The notes beneath the pieces are model-generated. The model was not told where the DNA came from and did no database searches. It saw only the letters and a list, made by a program, of their open reading frames with translations. The translations under genes were made by a program, and so were the position numbers. DNA of 64,000 bases from Rectinema sp003452735 (GTDB lineage Bacteria > Spirochaetota > Spirochaetia > Treponematales > Rectinemataceae): positions 38,944 to 102,943 of the forward strand of contig DAOOGR010000002.1 of NCBI GenBank assembly GCA_035415815.1, in the 5' to 3' direction. Shown one piece after another: positions 1 to 8,197 of the stretch (positions are counted from its first letter, which is position 1; every line of letters begins with the position of its first letter).

Positions 1-67
1 GGTCAAGATCGAGGGTGTAGAACACCTTATAGTAAAAATGTCAGACATTCTTGCCATCCTCGAATAA
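1..67 (+). CDS. groES: GroES co-chaperonin, C-terminal end only
   Basis: Reading from base 2, the last 21 codons end in SDILAILE followed by TAA. This is the typical C-terminus of the 10-kDa chaperonin GroES, which caps the GroEL ring in the cytoplasm. The rest of the gene lies left of the window. An intrinsic terminator follows 26 bases after the stop, so no rightward operon partner follows it here. Confidence 0.85.
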   Translation, partial: VKIEGVEHLIVKMSDILAILE

Positions 68-93
68 GAAAGCCTACACCAATGATGAAAGGG

Positions 94-126
94 GGCTGTC
101 CAATAAGTTGGGCAGCCTCTTTTTTT
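94..126 (+). terminator. Intrinsic terminator after groES
   Basis: GGCTGTCC (94-101) pairs with GGGCAGCC (110-117) over 8 bp, with one G-U pair and an 8-base loop. TCTTTTTTT follows directly. This is a classic rho-independent terminator on the plus strand; the minus strand has no comparable U tract. Confidence 0.9.
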
Positions 127-187
127 CAAAGTGTACAGCGATCTGCTGCGATAGTGCTGAAGTCCTTTTTCATTCTCTGAAAAGGTC

Positions 188-640
188 TTAGGCGTTGCCA
201 AGCAGAATAGAGACCACTTCTTCCTTAGTCTTGGCTTCGAGGAGCGCTTGGCGTTTTTCTTCGCTGCGAAAAAGCATGCCTACTTCTGCAAGGAATTGAA
301 GATGAGGGCCAGTCTTATCGATCGGTGATAATGTCATGATGAAAATACGACACCCCTTTCGATCGAGGGCGTCAAAGTCCACTTCTTGCTTAGATATGCC
401 GACACATGCGACCAACTCGTGTACAGCTGTTGTTTTTCCATGAGGAATAGCAATACCATGTTTCATGCCCGTGCTCATACGATACTCGCGCTCAAGGACA
501 CTTTGGATTGTTTCTTCTTTATCCAGTACCTTTCCGCTATTGGATGCAAGATCGACAAGTTCTCTGATGATCTCTTCTTTGTTCCTGCCTTTAAGATCCA
601 ATGAGATGAGTTCAGGCTTCAATATTTCCTTTAGGTCCAT
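188..640 (-). CDS. ptsN: PTS EIIA-type (nitrogen-regulatory/fructose family) protein
   Basis: A single PTS EIIA type-2 domain of 150 residues. The phosphorylatable histidine is His67 in GIAIPHGKT, preceded by the family motif MSTGMKHG. EIIANtr proteins accept phosphate from an NPr/HPr-like carrier and usually regulate transport or metabolism rather than carry sugar. No membrane EIIB/EIIC domain lies nearby, which favours a regulatory role. It follows the symporter gene on the same strand after 65 bases and is probably co-transcribed. A second EIIA, fused to an HTH domain, is at 12310. Confidence 0.85.
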   Translation of the reverse strand: MDLKEILKPELISLDLKGRNKEEIIRELVDLASNSGKVLDKEETIQSVLEREYRMSTGMKHGIAIPHGKTTAVHELVACVGISKQEVDFDALDRKGCRIFIMTLSPIDKTGPHLQFLAEVGMLFRSEEKRQALLEAKTKEEVVSILLGNA

Positions 641-705
641 TGTTCTATCCTAATTTGTGGTCTTGATACCGTCAAGTGCACTTTGCATCATGAGTTTATT
701 TGAGG

Positions 706-1947
706 TCATATGAAATTGCGTGCTTTCTTTACACTGCGCTGACCATTCAGCTCAGCAATAAGTGATAAGGAAAATATCAACCAAGCAGTGTCGAGTATTG
801 TCGCACAGATAGAAAGCGGAAGAGCAATAGGTACCAAAAGGCTTGCTCCATTTTGAAAACCCTGTCCAAAAAGCAAACAGGCAAGAGAAAGCATGACGAT
901 AATGTCGCTACGTAGGGCAGAAGCGCCAACTATAACCGAAAGAGGCAGAAGCGCAAGCAGTAGGATTATCTGGCCTACAGTGGGATTATTCCTGGAATAG
1001 GATAAAAACATTGCGATGAATGAGCATGCAACAATAATAACACTTCCTACTCGACCACTCACAAGGACGAGAGGGAATACAACTGCATTAGTATCGCGCT
1101 TTATCCCCAAGCTTTCTGATACATGGCGAAGTGCTGTGGCGGAAGAAAGAAAGATACTGCCCGAGGCTGCAGCTGCAAGGAGCGGTCCTGACATAGCATA
1201 GAGAAGTATATAAGGGTTGGATTTTCCTCCAAGAATTCGATAGATAAGAGGGAAAAGCACAAAGATCGAGAAAACTGTCAGAGCAAGCACGAACAAGAGA
1301 ACACTCCGATATTCAGAAGGAATCCCTGTATTTCTAAGATTTAGAAAGAGATACACAGATATAGGAATGAGCAAGATTCCCAGTATTTCAGAAATGAAGG
1401 AATTTATCAGGTAAGATGCTCTAGATATTACATCCAGCACTGGTAGTATTGGCCTCGACATGACGGGATCATGTGATAGCGCCAAACCAAAAAAGAGAGC
1501 AAAAAGGCCAATTGGCAGGAACCACTTTGAAGAGACTAAAAAGACTTCGAATATGCTCGTAGGAAATATGGCTCGAACAAGGTCCAATGGGTCAAGTGTC
1601 TGTACGGTTCCACTTTGATATACCAGAGGCAATGGTACGGGCTTGAAAATCAGAACTATAGCTATGCCAATACCAGCCGCGACTATTAGGCTAGCAACCG
1701 AGAGGATAAGGGATTGAGAAAAGATTTTTGCAAAGCGATGGGCTTCTGACAATCTGAAAACTGAAATAGGAATACCTGCTATGAGGGTTAGAATGAGCGC
1801 ATAGCCACCAATCTTCAAAGCTAGCTCTGCAAGAAATGAAATTGTCGGCGTACCATGAATCATACTTGGAGGAAGGGATATATATAGAATTGCTCCCATG
1901 GCAATTCCAAGGGCGTATTTATGCCAAAGCTTCATCTTGGGAAGCAT
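706..1947 (-). CDS. Sodium:dicarboxylate/glutamate symporter-like protein (DAACS family)
   Basis: An integral membrane protein of about 413 residues with eight or more hydrophobic segments. The region around SGSIFLSSATALRHVSE resembles the serine-rich re-entrant loop of the DAACS/SDF family (GltP, GltT, DctA), which takes up glutamate, aspartate or C4-dicarboxylates with Na+ or H+. The reading frame can extend to a TTG at 1989, but that codon lies one base after a GAGGA, too close to use it. The ATG at 1947 puts Lys/His residues directly before the first membrane segment, so I prefer it, although its ribosome site is weak. Substrate cannot be fixed from sequence. Confidence 0.75.
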   Translation of the reverse strand: MLPKMKLWHKYALGIAMGAILYISLPPSMIHGTPTISFLAELALKIGGYALILTLIAGIPISVFRLSEAHRFAKIFSQSLILSVASLIVAAGIGIAIVLIFKPVPLPLVYQSGTVQTLDPLDLVRAIFPTSIFEVFLVSSKWFLPIGLFALFFGLALSHDPVMSRPILPVLDVISRASYLINSFISEILGILLIPISVYLFLNLRNTGIPSEYRSVLLFVLALTVFSIFVLFPLIYRILGGKSNPYILLYAMSGPLLAAAASGSIFLSSATALRHVSESLGIKRDTNAVVFPLVLVSGRVGSVIIVACSFIAMFLSYSRNNPTVGQIILLLALLPLSVIVGASALRSDIIVMLSLACLLFGQGFQNGASLLVPIALPLSICATILDTAWLIFSLSLIAELNGQRSVKKARNFI

Positions 1948-2023
1948 AACTCTATTGGATTGACAGGTCAATATTGAGAGCTTTCTCAAATCCTCGAATG
2001 CTGGTTCATGTTATAACTTTGCA

Positions 2024-2053
2024 TTGACATATGACATTGTTTTCAAGTAATGT
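2024..2053 (+). promoter_or_regulatory. Likely promoter of the tRNA-Arg gene
   Basis: A perfect -35 TTGACA (2024-2029) is followed after 18 bases by TAATGT (2048-2053, 3 of 6 consensus bases). The tRNA 5' end at 2068 lies 14 bases beyond the -10. Spacing is acceptable but the -10 is weak. Confidence 0.45.
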
Positions 2054-2067
2054 TCATTTTATTGTGC

Positions 2068-2141
<74 letters not shown>

Positions 2142-2162
2142 TAAGGAATTACGACGAATTAT

Positions 2163-3383
2163 CTAATATGAGGCTATTGCTTTTCTAAAAACCCGGTAGC
2201 GTTTGTAGATTTTTCCACCAAAGCGCTCAGCCAAGGCAGGGGTGTTAGGATTATCTTCAGATGTAAGGGATAGGTCTATCCAGGAGTAGCCAAGGCCTTC
2301 CAATCGCCGGATCATTTCATCAAAAAGAAGAGCGGCTGCACCTGCTCCCCAATGCTCCGGGGGAACGAGGACACTCTTAATGGTTACACATTCGTAGCGT
2401 CGGCTTAAGAAGCGACGGATACCCCGCATCTCCGGTGTTCTAGGATGAGAGAATAGACTCATCCTAATTAATCCGCTCAAAGCCGCATAGGGAGTTCGAA
2501 AGCCATCGCATTTTATGAGTACTTCGTTGAGATTTGGCACGGCCGGAAAGAATCCAACCGTTTTGCCTTCCTTCATTGCAAAGAGGACCAGCCTAGGATC
2601 GGCGAAGCTCCGGAAGGGTTCCAAAAGGGCTCGCACAGCTGGCTTCTCCCAAGCTATGAATCCTGGCAAATGAGCTAGGCTCTTATTTAAAAGTTCGAGT
2701 ACACAGTTCACTTCGTCTTCGAAGCGAAAGAAATTGGCATTTCGAATAGAGTAGCCTCTGTGTTCTCGTGCAGAAGCTGCCAAGCTGGCTAACTTAGCCC
2801 GATCGGGTATAGGCTTGTCCAGGCGTATTTCAATGGCGATATTGTCTCCTCGCGCTGGTAGAAAACCTAGGATTTCCATGGTTGAGAGGTAATAGGGCGG
2901 GGTATGGCCGCACAGAAGGACAGGAGGGCGATCTCGACCTTCTACAAGAACTCCATAGGCATTTTCGTAGTCTAGATTGAAGGGTCCATAGAGCTCTGTA
3001 AGGCCTCGCGAATGCCCCCATTCTTCAACCGTCTCTATAAGAGCCCGAGCGACATCGAGATCATTGATGTACTCGAAGAAGCCAAAAATGCAGTGTTTTG
3101 TTGCATCGCGCGTGTTCGCAGAACAGTCTTCAGCCGCGGCTATAGTGCCTACGATTCTGCCTTCTTTAATGGCGAGAAAGAGCTTTGCTTCTCCTCCGCG
3201 AAGAAAGAACTCTCCTCTCTTAGGATCTAATATGGCCTTGCGCTCCGGCAGAATTGGAGGAACCCATAATGGGTCATTGCCATATATTGTCCATGGAAAA
3301 CGCAAGAACCGCTCGAAATCTCTCTTGTTCTCGACAGGACAGACCTGTACTTTAGATTTTCCTTGTATCTCTATTTCATCCAT
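2163..3383 (-). CDS. GNAT-like acetyltransferase, function unknown
   Basis: A 406-residue cytosolic protein. The N-terminal part has the GNAT beta-strand signature LAIKEGRIVGTIAA near residue 70-85. The C-terminal part, with WGAGAAALLFDEM followed by LTSEDNPNTPALAERFGG, is a second GNAT acetyl-CoA-binding motif. The layout resembles the YghO-like group of roughly 380-residue proteins whose substrates are unknown. The start is supported by AGGA seven bases upstream of ATG. It lies 12 bases after the sugar symporter gene and is probably in the same transcript. Confidence 0.65.
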   Translation of the reverse strand: MDEIEIQGKSKVQVCPVENKRDFERFLRFPWTIYGNDPLWVPPILPERKAILDPKRGEFFLRGGEAKLFLAIKEGRIVGTIAAAEDCSANTRDATKHCIFGFFEYINDLDVARALIETVEEWGHSRGLTELYGPFNLDYENAYGVLVEGRDRPPVLLCGHTPPYYLSTMEILGFLPARGDNIAIEIRLDKPIPDRAKLASLAASAREHRGYSIRNANFFRFEDEVNCVLELLNKSLAHLPGFIAWEKPAVRALLEPFRSFADPRLVLFAMKEGKTVGFFPAVPNLNEVLIKCDGFRTPYAALSGLIRMSLFSHPRTPEMRGIRRFLSRRYECVTIKSVLVPPEHWGAGAAALLFDEMIRRLEGLGYSWIDLSLTSEDNPNTPALAERFGGKIYKRYRVFRKAIASY

Positions 3384-3395
3384 AGATTGTCCTAT

Positions 3396-4871
3396 TCAGT
3401 TGTGGGGGGCTTCTGCAGGATCTATTTGTACATCTGCGTAATTCCTTCGGCGTTCATCGAGTTCAGCTGTAAGTCGTTTGTGGTCCTCGCGCTTCAAAGG
3501 ATATTTTAAAGCAAATATAGCGCCTGATCCAAGGAGTAGAGCAGGTATTATGCTCATGACTAGTCGGATCCCTCGAATTGCAGATTCTGATTGTTTTTCC
3601 GCTCTTGGAGCATATCCTGCAGCTCCAAGCATGAGGAGCACTAGGGGCAAAGCTATGGAACTGGCCGCTTTTTGTGCAAGGGTTATGAGTGAATAGAACA
3701 TTCCCTCATGGCGTTCTCCTGTCTCATATTCATCTAGTTCTACGGCATCTGGGAGAATGGACCAGGGAATGACATGCGCAGCCCCAACACCGATTCCTGC
3801 AGCCACGGATAAGACAGCGATCACCCCCATAGAAGTCGTTGCCCCCAGGAAGGATAGCAATCCCAAACAGATTGCGAGAAATGCCGCTCCAACTATATAG
3901 GCAAGTCTTTTGTCCCAAAGGCCAGATAAGAAGTTCCAGAGAGGTATGGATATGAGGGCTGTGACAAAGATAAGGGCCATTATTAAATCCATATAGGATT
4001 CTCGCTGGATTACATGTTTGATGTAATAGACAATTAGAGCCTGTAGGAGATCTATGCAGACCCAGGTTGCCAGGAAGATCACGGCGCCAAAAAGAAAAGC
4101 ACGATTGCCAAAAGCAGCCTTAAGAGAGCCTTTAAGGTTCGGCACGGACTCTTTTTGGAACTCAGGGCGCTCATGGACTGCGGCAAAACAAATAAAGAGA
4201 GGCAGCACTGAGATAATGGCAACACCTACTGCAAAAACCAGGATCCTATCTGCATTGTCTGGAGAGAAGCTTCCAATAAATGCCCAAGGAAGCACAAATA
4301 CAATGAGGCTTCCAATGATCGAAAAGCTCATCCTGAAAGAGGTGAGCGATGTCCGCTGATCATAAGATGGAGCTATCTCTGGTGTCAGGGCGTAATAAGG
4401 CATATAGACGAAGGTGGCTGCAGTATCAAAGAGCGCATATGCTCCTCCGTAGTATGCTGCCAATAAAGCAGGATTATTCAGGGGTGGCCGCAACCAAAGA
4501 AGCAGAAAAGTTGCTCCAAAAGGCAAGGCGCCAAAAAGGAGGTATGGCCGTCTTCTGCCCCATCGGCTTCGTGTTCGGTCTACCAAATGCCCAATGATAG
4601 GGTCGTTTATGTAGTCTACGCTTCTGCCTATAAAGATCGCTGTTGCTACAAGGGTTGGAGCCAGCCCAACCACGTCGGTCAGGAAAATAGAGAGGTAGGC
4701 ACCTACCATGGTTGTGGTAATGGAAAACCCCAGATCCCCCGAGCCATACGCAAGTTTAAGGCTTAGCCCGAGTTCATCTTTCATATAAAGAATCATAAGT
4801 CGAGGCACATAAGCGGTCAAGATTCCACTTTTTCCTTCGATAATCTTTGCATTTTGTGTTCGTGAAAACAT
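3396..4871 (-). CDS. GPH-family sugar:cation symporter (MelB-like, MFS)
   Basis: A 12-segment membrane transporter of 491 residues. After an N-terminal extension of about 30 residues, the core begins with LKLAYGSGDLG and continues through DYINDPIIGHLVDRTRSRWG. These are the hallmark D-x-x-x-D cation/sugar site and the RTRSRWGRRRP loop of glycoside-pentoside-hexuronide symporters. It should import a glycoside or pentoside with Na+ or H+. The ATG at 4871 has AGGCAGG seven bases upstream; inner ATGs at 4793 and 4781 have no ribosome site but match the usual family length better. It diverges from the sugar ABC operon at 5027 and may share its regulation. Confidence 0.82.
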   Translation of the reverse strand: MFSRTQNAKIIEGKSGILTAYVPRLMILYMKDELGLSLKLAYGSGDLGFSITTTMVGAYLSIFLTDVVGLAPTLVATAIFIGRSVDYINDPIIGHLVDRTRSRWGRRRPYLLFGALPFGATFLLLWLRPPLNNPALLAAYYGGAYALFDTAATFVYMPYYALTPEIAPSYDQRTSLTSFRMSFSIIGSLIVFVLPWAFIGSFSPDNADRILVFAVGVAIISVLPLFICFAAVHERPEFQKESVPNLKGSLKAAFGNRAFLFGAVIFLATWVCIDLLQALIVYYIKHVIQRESYMDLIMALIFVTALISIPLWNFLSGLWDKRLAYIVGAAFLAICLGLLSFLGATTSMGVIAVLSVAAGIGVGAAHVIPWSILPDAVELDEYETGERHEGMFYSLITLAQKAASSIALPLVLLMLGAAGYAPRAEKQSESAIRGIRLVMSIIPALLLGSGAIFALKYPLKREDHKRLTAELDERRRNYADVQIDPAEAPHN

Positions 4872-4942
4872 GTCTATGCCTGCCTAAAATCCAAAAAAAT
4901 AGGCGCAGTACAGATTTATAGTGCTTGAATAAGATTCCCTTC

Positions 4943-4970
4943 TTGACAATCCAGATTTTTGTGGTACCAT
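4943..4970 (+). promoter_or_regulatory. Promoter of the sugar ABC importer
   Basis: A perfect -35 TTGACA (4943-4948), a 16-base spacer and the -10 TACCAT (4965-4970, 4 of 6 matches). A palindromic operator starts a few bases downstream, at the expected transcription start. Confidence 0.65.
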
Positions 4971-4973
4971 TAT

Positions 4974-4985
4974 TAAACCGGTTAA
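4974..4985. promoter_or_regulatory. LacI/GalR-type operator palindrome
   Basis: The sequence TTAAACCGGTTA has the perfect 8-bp palindrome AACCGGTT (4976-4983) with a central C-G step. That is the usual form of LacI/GalR-family operators, and it sits right after the -10 of the sugar importer promoter, where binding would block initiation. No LacI-family gene is in the window, so the regulator must be encoded elsewhere. Confidence 0.55.
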
Positions 4986-5026
4986 GCAATCAAACTTAAT
5001 CGAAAAGTTTGAAGGAGGAATGAAAT

Positions 5027-6259
5027 ATGAAACGGTTTATGTTGGCATTCATGGCGCTATTGACAGTAACTGCTGCATTTGGCGCTGGAAAGCTTACCTT
5101 GATGCAGAATAAGCCCGAGATCGATGCGCAGCTTAAAGCCTATGCTGCGACATGGGGCCAGAAAAATGGCGTAACTGTTGTGATCAAATCGATCGGCGGG
5201 ACATCTGGCGGTATGGGTCCTCAACTCAAAGCGGACTATGCAGCAGGAGATATGCCAGATATCTTCGCTTTCGATGGCCTGGAAGCCTATAAGGAGTGGG
5301 AAGGAATCATCTTAGACCTCTCGAATGAGCCCTGGGTTTCCAAGACTTCTGTTCCCTTTAAATATAATGGAAAGGTCTATGGATTTCCTGTAGCAATCGA
5401 AGGATGGGGATTGGCCTACAATGCCGACCTCCTTTCTAAGGCTGGCATAGATCCAAAGACTCTGAACAATTTCGATGCATATAAGAAGGCCTTTGAAAAG
5501 CTCGATTCTATGAAGAAGGATCTAGGCATCAATTCGGTTGTCTCCATGGCTGCCTCCATCGAGATGGGATGGGTTACTGCTCATCACAACTTCAACTCTT
5601 TGTTATCCAATGGCTTACCTTATGGCGACCTCTCTGTGACGAACGATCTGTTAGCTGGCAAAGTCGATGCGCAAAGACTTCAGGAGTATGCAGACTGGGT
5701 AGAGCTTCTATTCAAATATTCAGATAAAGCGATCCTCCTTACTGGCAATTATGATGCTCAAGTTGGAGCCTTTGCAACCGGCAAGGCTGTCTTCTTGCAC
5801 CAGGGTAACTGGGTAGATCCCAACCTGAAGGATGCAAATGCCACATTCAAAATGGCTTTTGCTCCTCATGGATCGATGAAAAAAGTTACCGATGGTATCT
5901 TTGTCTCAGCTCCATCTTATTATGCGATCAACAAGGAATCGAAGAACATCACGCTTGCCAAAAAATTTCTTAACGACCTTGTCATGACTCCAGAAGGAAA
6001 TAATTACATGGTCAAGGAAGCAGGTATGATTCCAGCCTTCTCGAATGTTACTCTCAGTCCCGAAGGCCAGCTCTCCAAATCTGTTCAGCAGTGGTCAGCT
6101 GCTGGCAAGGTCTACAGCTGGAATCAGTATTACTTCTCGGGAGATTTTAGGGACAAGGTGCTTACGCCAATCTACAATCAGTTTGCAGCTGGCAGCATAA
6201 GCAAGGCTCAATTCATCGATTTAATGACCAAAGCATTCAAGGATAATGCCAAGAAATAA
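5027..6259 (+). CDS. Sugar ABC transporter substrate-binding protein (family 1)
   Basis: A 410-residue exported protein with an N-terminal signal sequence (MKRFMLAFMALLTVTAAFGA, no lipobox cysteine). It has the fold of extracellular solute-binding protein family 1 (MalE/UgpB-like): LKADYAAGDMPDIFAFDG and the hinge region FPVAIEGWGLAYNADL are typical. It would capture a mono- or oligosaccharide in the periplasm and hand it to the two permeases downstream. The start has the strong ribosome site GGAGG. A 127-base gap with a terminator-like hairpin separates it from the permeases, as often seen where the binding protein is made in excess. Confidence 0.88.
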   Translation: MKRFMLAFMALLTVTAAFGAGKLTLMQNKPEIDAQLKAYAATWGQKNGVTVVIKSIGGTSGGMGPQLKADYAAGDMPDIFAFDGLEAYKEWEGIILDLSNEPWVSKTSVPFKYNGKVYGFPVAIEGWGLAYNADLLSKAGIDPKTLNNFDAYKKAFEKLDSMKKDLGINSVVSMAASIEMGWVTAHHNFNSLLSNGLPYGDLSVTNDLLAGKVDAQRLQEYADWVELLFKYSDKAILLTGNYDAQVGAFATGKAVFLHQGNWVDPNLKDANATFKMAFAPHGSMKKVTDGIFVSAPSYYAINKESKNITLAKKFLNDLVMTPEGNNYMVKEAGMIPAFSNVTLSPEGQLSKSVQQWSAAGKVYSWNQYYFSGDFRDKVLTPIYNQFAAGSISKAQFIDLMTKAFKDNAKK

Positions 6260-6317
6260 TTTTACATTATAGAATACTTTTTCAGCGGAGCTGTCCGCGA
6301 AGTGTGCTTGCTTTGGG

Positions 6318-6357
6318 CCGCCTGCATTGCTAATGTTGATGCAGGCGGTTTTATTTT
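6318..6357 (+). terminator. Hairpin with U-rich tail between binding protein and permeases
   Basis: CCGCCTGCAT (6318-6327) pairs perfectly with ATGCAGGCGG (6339-6348), loop 11 bases, followed by TTTTATTTT. It has the form of a rho-independent terminator. As the permease genes follow on the same strand without a clear promoter of their own, I read it as a partial terminator that lowers permease expression relative to the binding protein. Confidence 0.8.
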
Positions 6358-6386
6358 GAAATCCTCAATAGAATAGGGGAGCAAGT

Positions 6387-7307
6387 ATGACAAAAAAGAC
6401 GGAATCTTCATTGGTGTTTTGGATATTTCTTTTGCCTGTGCTATTTGCGTTCATCATGGTCATGGTAATTCCATTTGTGTTAGGATCTTATTATGCGTTT
6501 ACCAATTGGACCTCATCGGCGAGGGTAGACAGTAGCCTCAAGTTTGTAGGTTTCGAGAATTTTTCTAATAGTTTGAAAGATCCATCTTTTTTGTACTCTT
6601 TCGGGATCACCTTTGTATATACAATTTTAAACATGATCGTCATCAATATCGTAGCTTTCGTGCTGGCTCTGTTCGTAACGGGCGATCTTCGGTTCAAGAA
6701 TCTATATCGAGTTGGTTTTTTCGTCCCTAATCTCATAGGCGGAATCATTCTAGGCTATATTTGGCAGTTTATTTTCAATAATGCTCTTCCTTCGCTTGGT
6801 TCCATCGTACCTGCTCTCGATTTCTTATCCGATCCAGCCAATTTGATGTTAAGCAAGCCTAATACTGCTATCGCGGCAATGATCATCGTAGGCACATGGC
6901 AGTACGCGGGCTACATAATGATGATCTATGTTGCGGCGATCGAAAATATTCCCCAGGAACTCATCGAGGCTTCAAGAATAGATGGGGCTTCAACTTGGGT
7001 TCGTCTCAAATCTATCACAATACCTCTTTGTGCTCAGGCTTTTACGGTTACTATGTTTCTTACGCTCGTGAATTCCTTCAAGCAATTCGATGTCAATGTT
7101 TCGCTGACGAGCGGCGGACCTTCTACTATATTGATGGGTCAACCTATTTTTGGAACGGAGCTTCTCGCTCTCAACATATATAATACAGCTTTTATTTCGA
7201 ACAAGCTATCCGAAGCACAAGCAAGGGCGTTTATCTTTTTCCTTATACTAGCGATCATTTCGATCATACAGGTGAATGTGAACAAGAAAAAGGAGATTGA
7301 GCTATGA
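6387..7307 (+). CDS. Sugar ABC transporter permease, MalF/UgpA type
   Basis: A 306-residue inner-membrane protein with six predicted membrane segments. The EAA loop that contacts the ATPase is seen as IPQELIEASRIDGASTWVRL. It pairs with the MalG-type permease, whose start overlaps its stop by 4 bp. The ribosome site AGGGGAG lies just before ATG. No ATP-binding subunit is encoded here, so the importer probably uses a shared MsiK/MalK-type ATPase from elsewhere on the chromosome. Confidence 0.9.
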   Translation: MTKKTESSLVFWIFLLPVLFAFIMVMVIPFVLGSYYAFTNWTSSARVDSSLKFVGFENFSNSLKDPSFLYSFGITFVYTILNMIVINIVAFVLALFVTGDLRFKNLYRVGFFVPNLIGGIILGYIWQFIFNNALPSLGSIVPALDFLSDPANLMLSKPNTAIAAMIIVGTWQYAGYIMMIYVAAIENIPQELIEASRIDGASTWVRLKSITIPLCAQAFTVTMFLTLVNSFKQFDVNVSLTSGGPSTILMGQPIFGTELLALNIYNTAFISNKLSEAQARAFIFFLILAIISIIQVNVNKKKEIEL

Positions 7308-8170
7308 AAAGCGCTAGGATTAGGAAACCAACATCTCTCCTTGCCGAAATAGTCACTGCCATACTTTTTATAGTATTTTTATTTCCCTTTTTCCTCGTGC
7401 TCATCAATTCGGCTAAGACATCTTTCGAGGTTACTCAATATCCCTTAGCCTGGCCAAAAAGATGGGGGACTATTGTCGATAATATCGTTAAAATCTGGAC
7501 TAGCGAATCGGTTCGCTATCCTAGCTCACTTCTTTCGAGTGCGATAATAACGGCTGTTTCTCTAATTTTGATCAATTTATTCTCTGCTATGGCTGGTTGG
7601 GCTCTCGTTAGGACAAAAACCAAGGTTTCTTCATTCATATTCTTTATTTTTGTCGCTTCTATGGTGATCCCCTTCCAAATTGTCATGTTTCCGCTTCTAT
7701 CCTGGTTTCGCACCGTTACCGTGGCAACAGGCATAAGACTATTGCGTACATATCAGGGAATTATTCTAAGTTATATCGGCTTTGGTGCACCTCTTTCTAT
7801 ATTTATGTTTCATGGTTTCATTAAAAGCATTCCTCTGGAATTAGAGGAAGCTGCTACTATCGATGGGTGTCATAAGCATCAAATCTTCTTTAGGATTATT
7901 TTCCCTATTCTAAAGCCAATCCAGGCCACCGTGCTGGTTCTAAATGGTATCTGGATTTGGAACGATTATCTTTTACCTCTTCTTGTTCTCGGCAAAGGTA
8001 ATGATGTAATGACGGTGCCTTTAGCTGTTTCCAATTTTGCTGGAGCTTTTGTCAAACAATGGGATCTCATTCTTACAGCTATACTTATGGCAATGATTCC
8101 CGTAATTGTGTTCTTTCTCTTCGCTCAGAAATACATTGTCAAAGGAATGATTGCAGGCGCAATAAAATAG
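7304..8170 (+). CDS. Sugar ABC transporter permease, MalG/UgpE type
   Basis: A 288-residue inner-membrane protein with six predicted segments. The EAA motif is IPLELEEAATIDGCHKHQIF. The terminal region KYIVKGMIAGAIK matches the conserved MalG-type tail. Its ATG overlaps the previous stop (ATGA), so translation is coupled. It is the last gene of the importer and is followed 27 bases later by the convergent end of the RNase gene, with only a short ACCCT/AGGGT hairpin in between. Confidence 0.9.
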   Translation: MKSARIRKPTSLLAEIVTAILFIVFLFPFFLVLINSAKTSFEVTQYPLAWPKRWGTIVDNIVKIWTSESVRYPSSLLSSAIITAVSLILINLFSAMAGWALVRTKTKVSSFIFFIFVASMVIPFQIVMFPLLSWFRTVTVATGIRLLRTYQGIILSYIGFGAPLSIFMFHGFIKSIPLELEEAATIDGCHKHQIFFRIIFPILKPIQATVLVLNGIWIWNDYLLPLLVLGKGNDVMTVPLAVSNFAGAFVKQWDLILTAILMAMIPVIVFFLFAQKYIVKGMIAGAIK

Positions 8171-8197
8171 TGACCCTACCGATAGAAAGGGTTAATT

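Noticed and set aside
8171..8197. Bidirectional terminator between the permease and RNase gene ends
   Set aside because: The ACCCT/AGGGT stem is only 5 bp and neither side has a U tract, so it is too weak to call.
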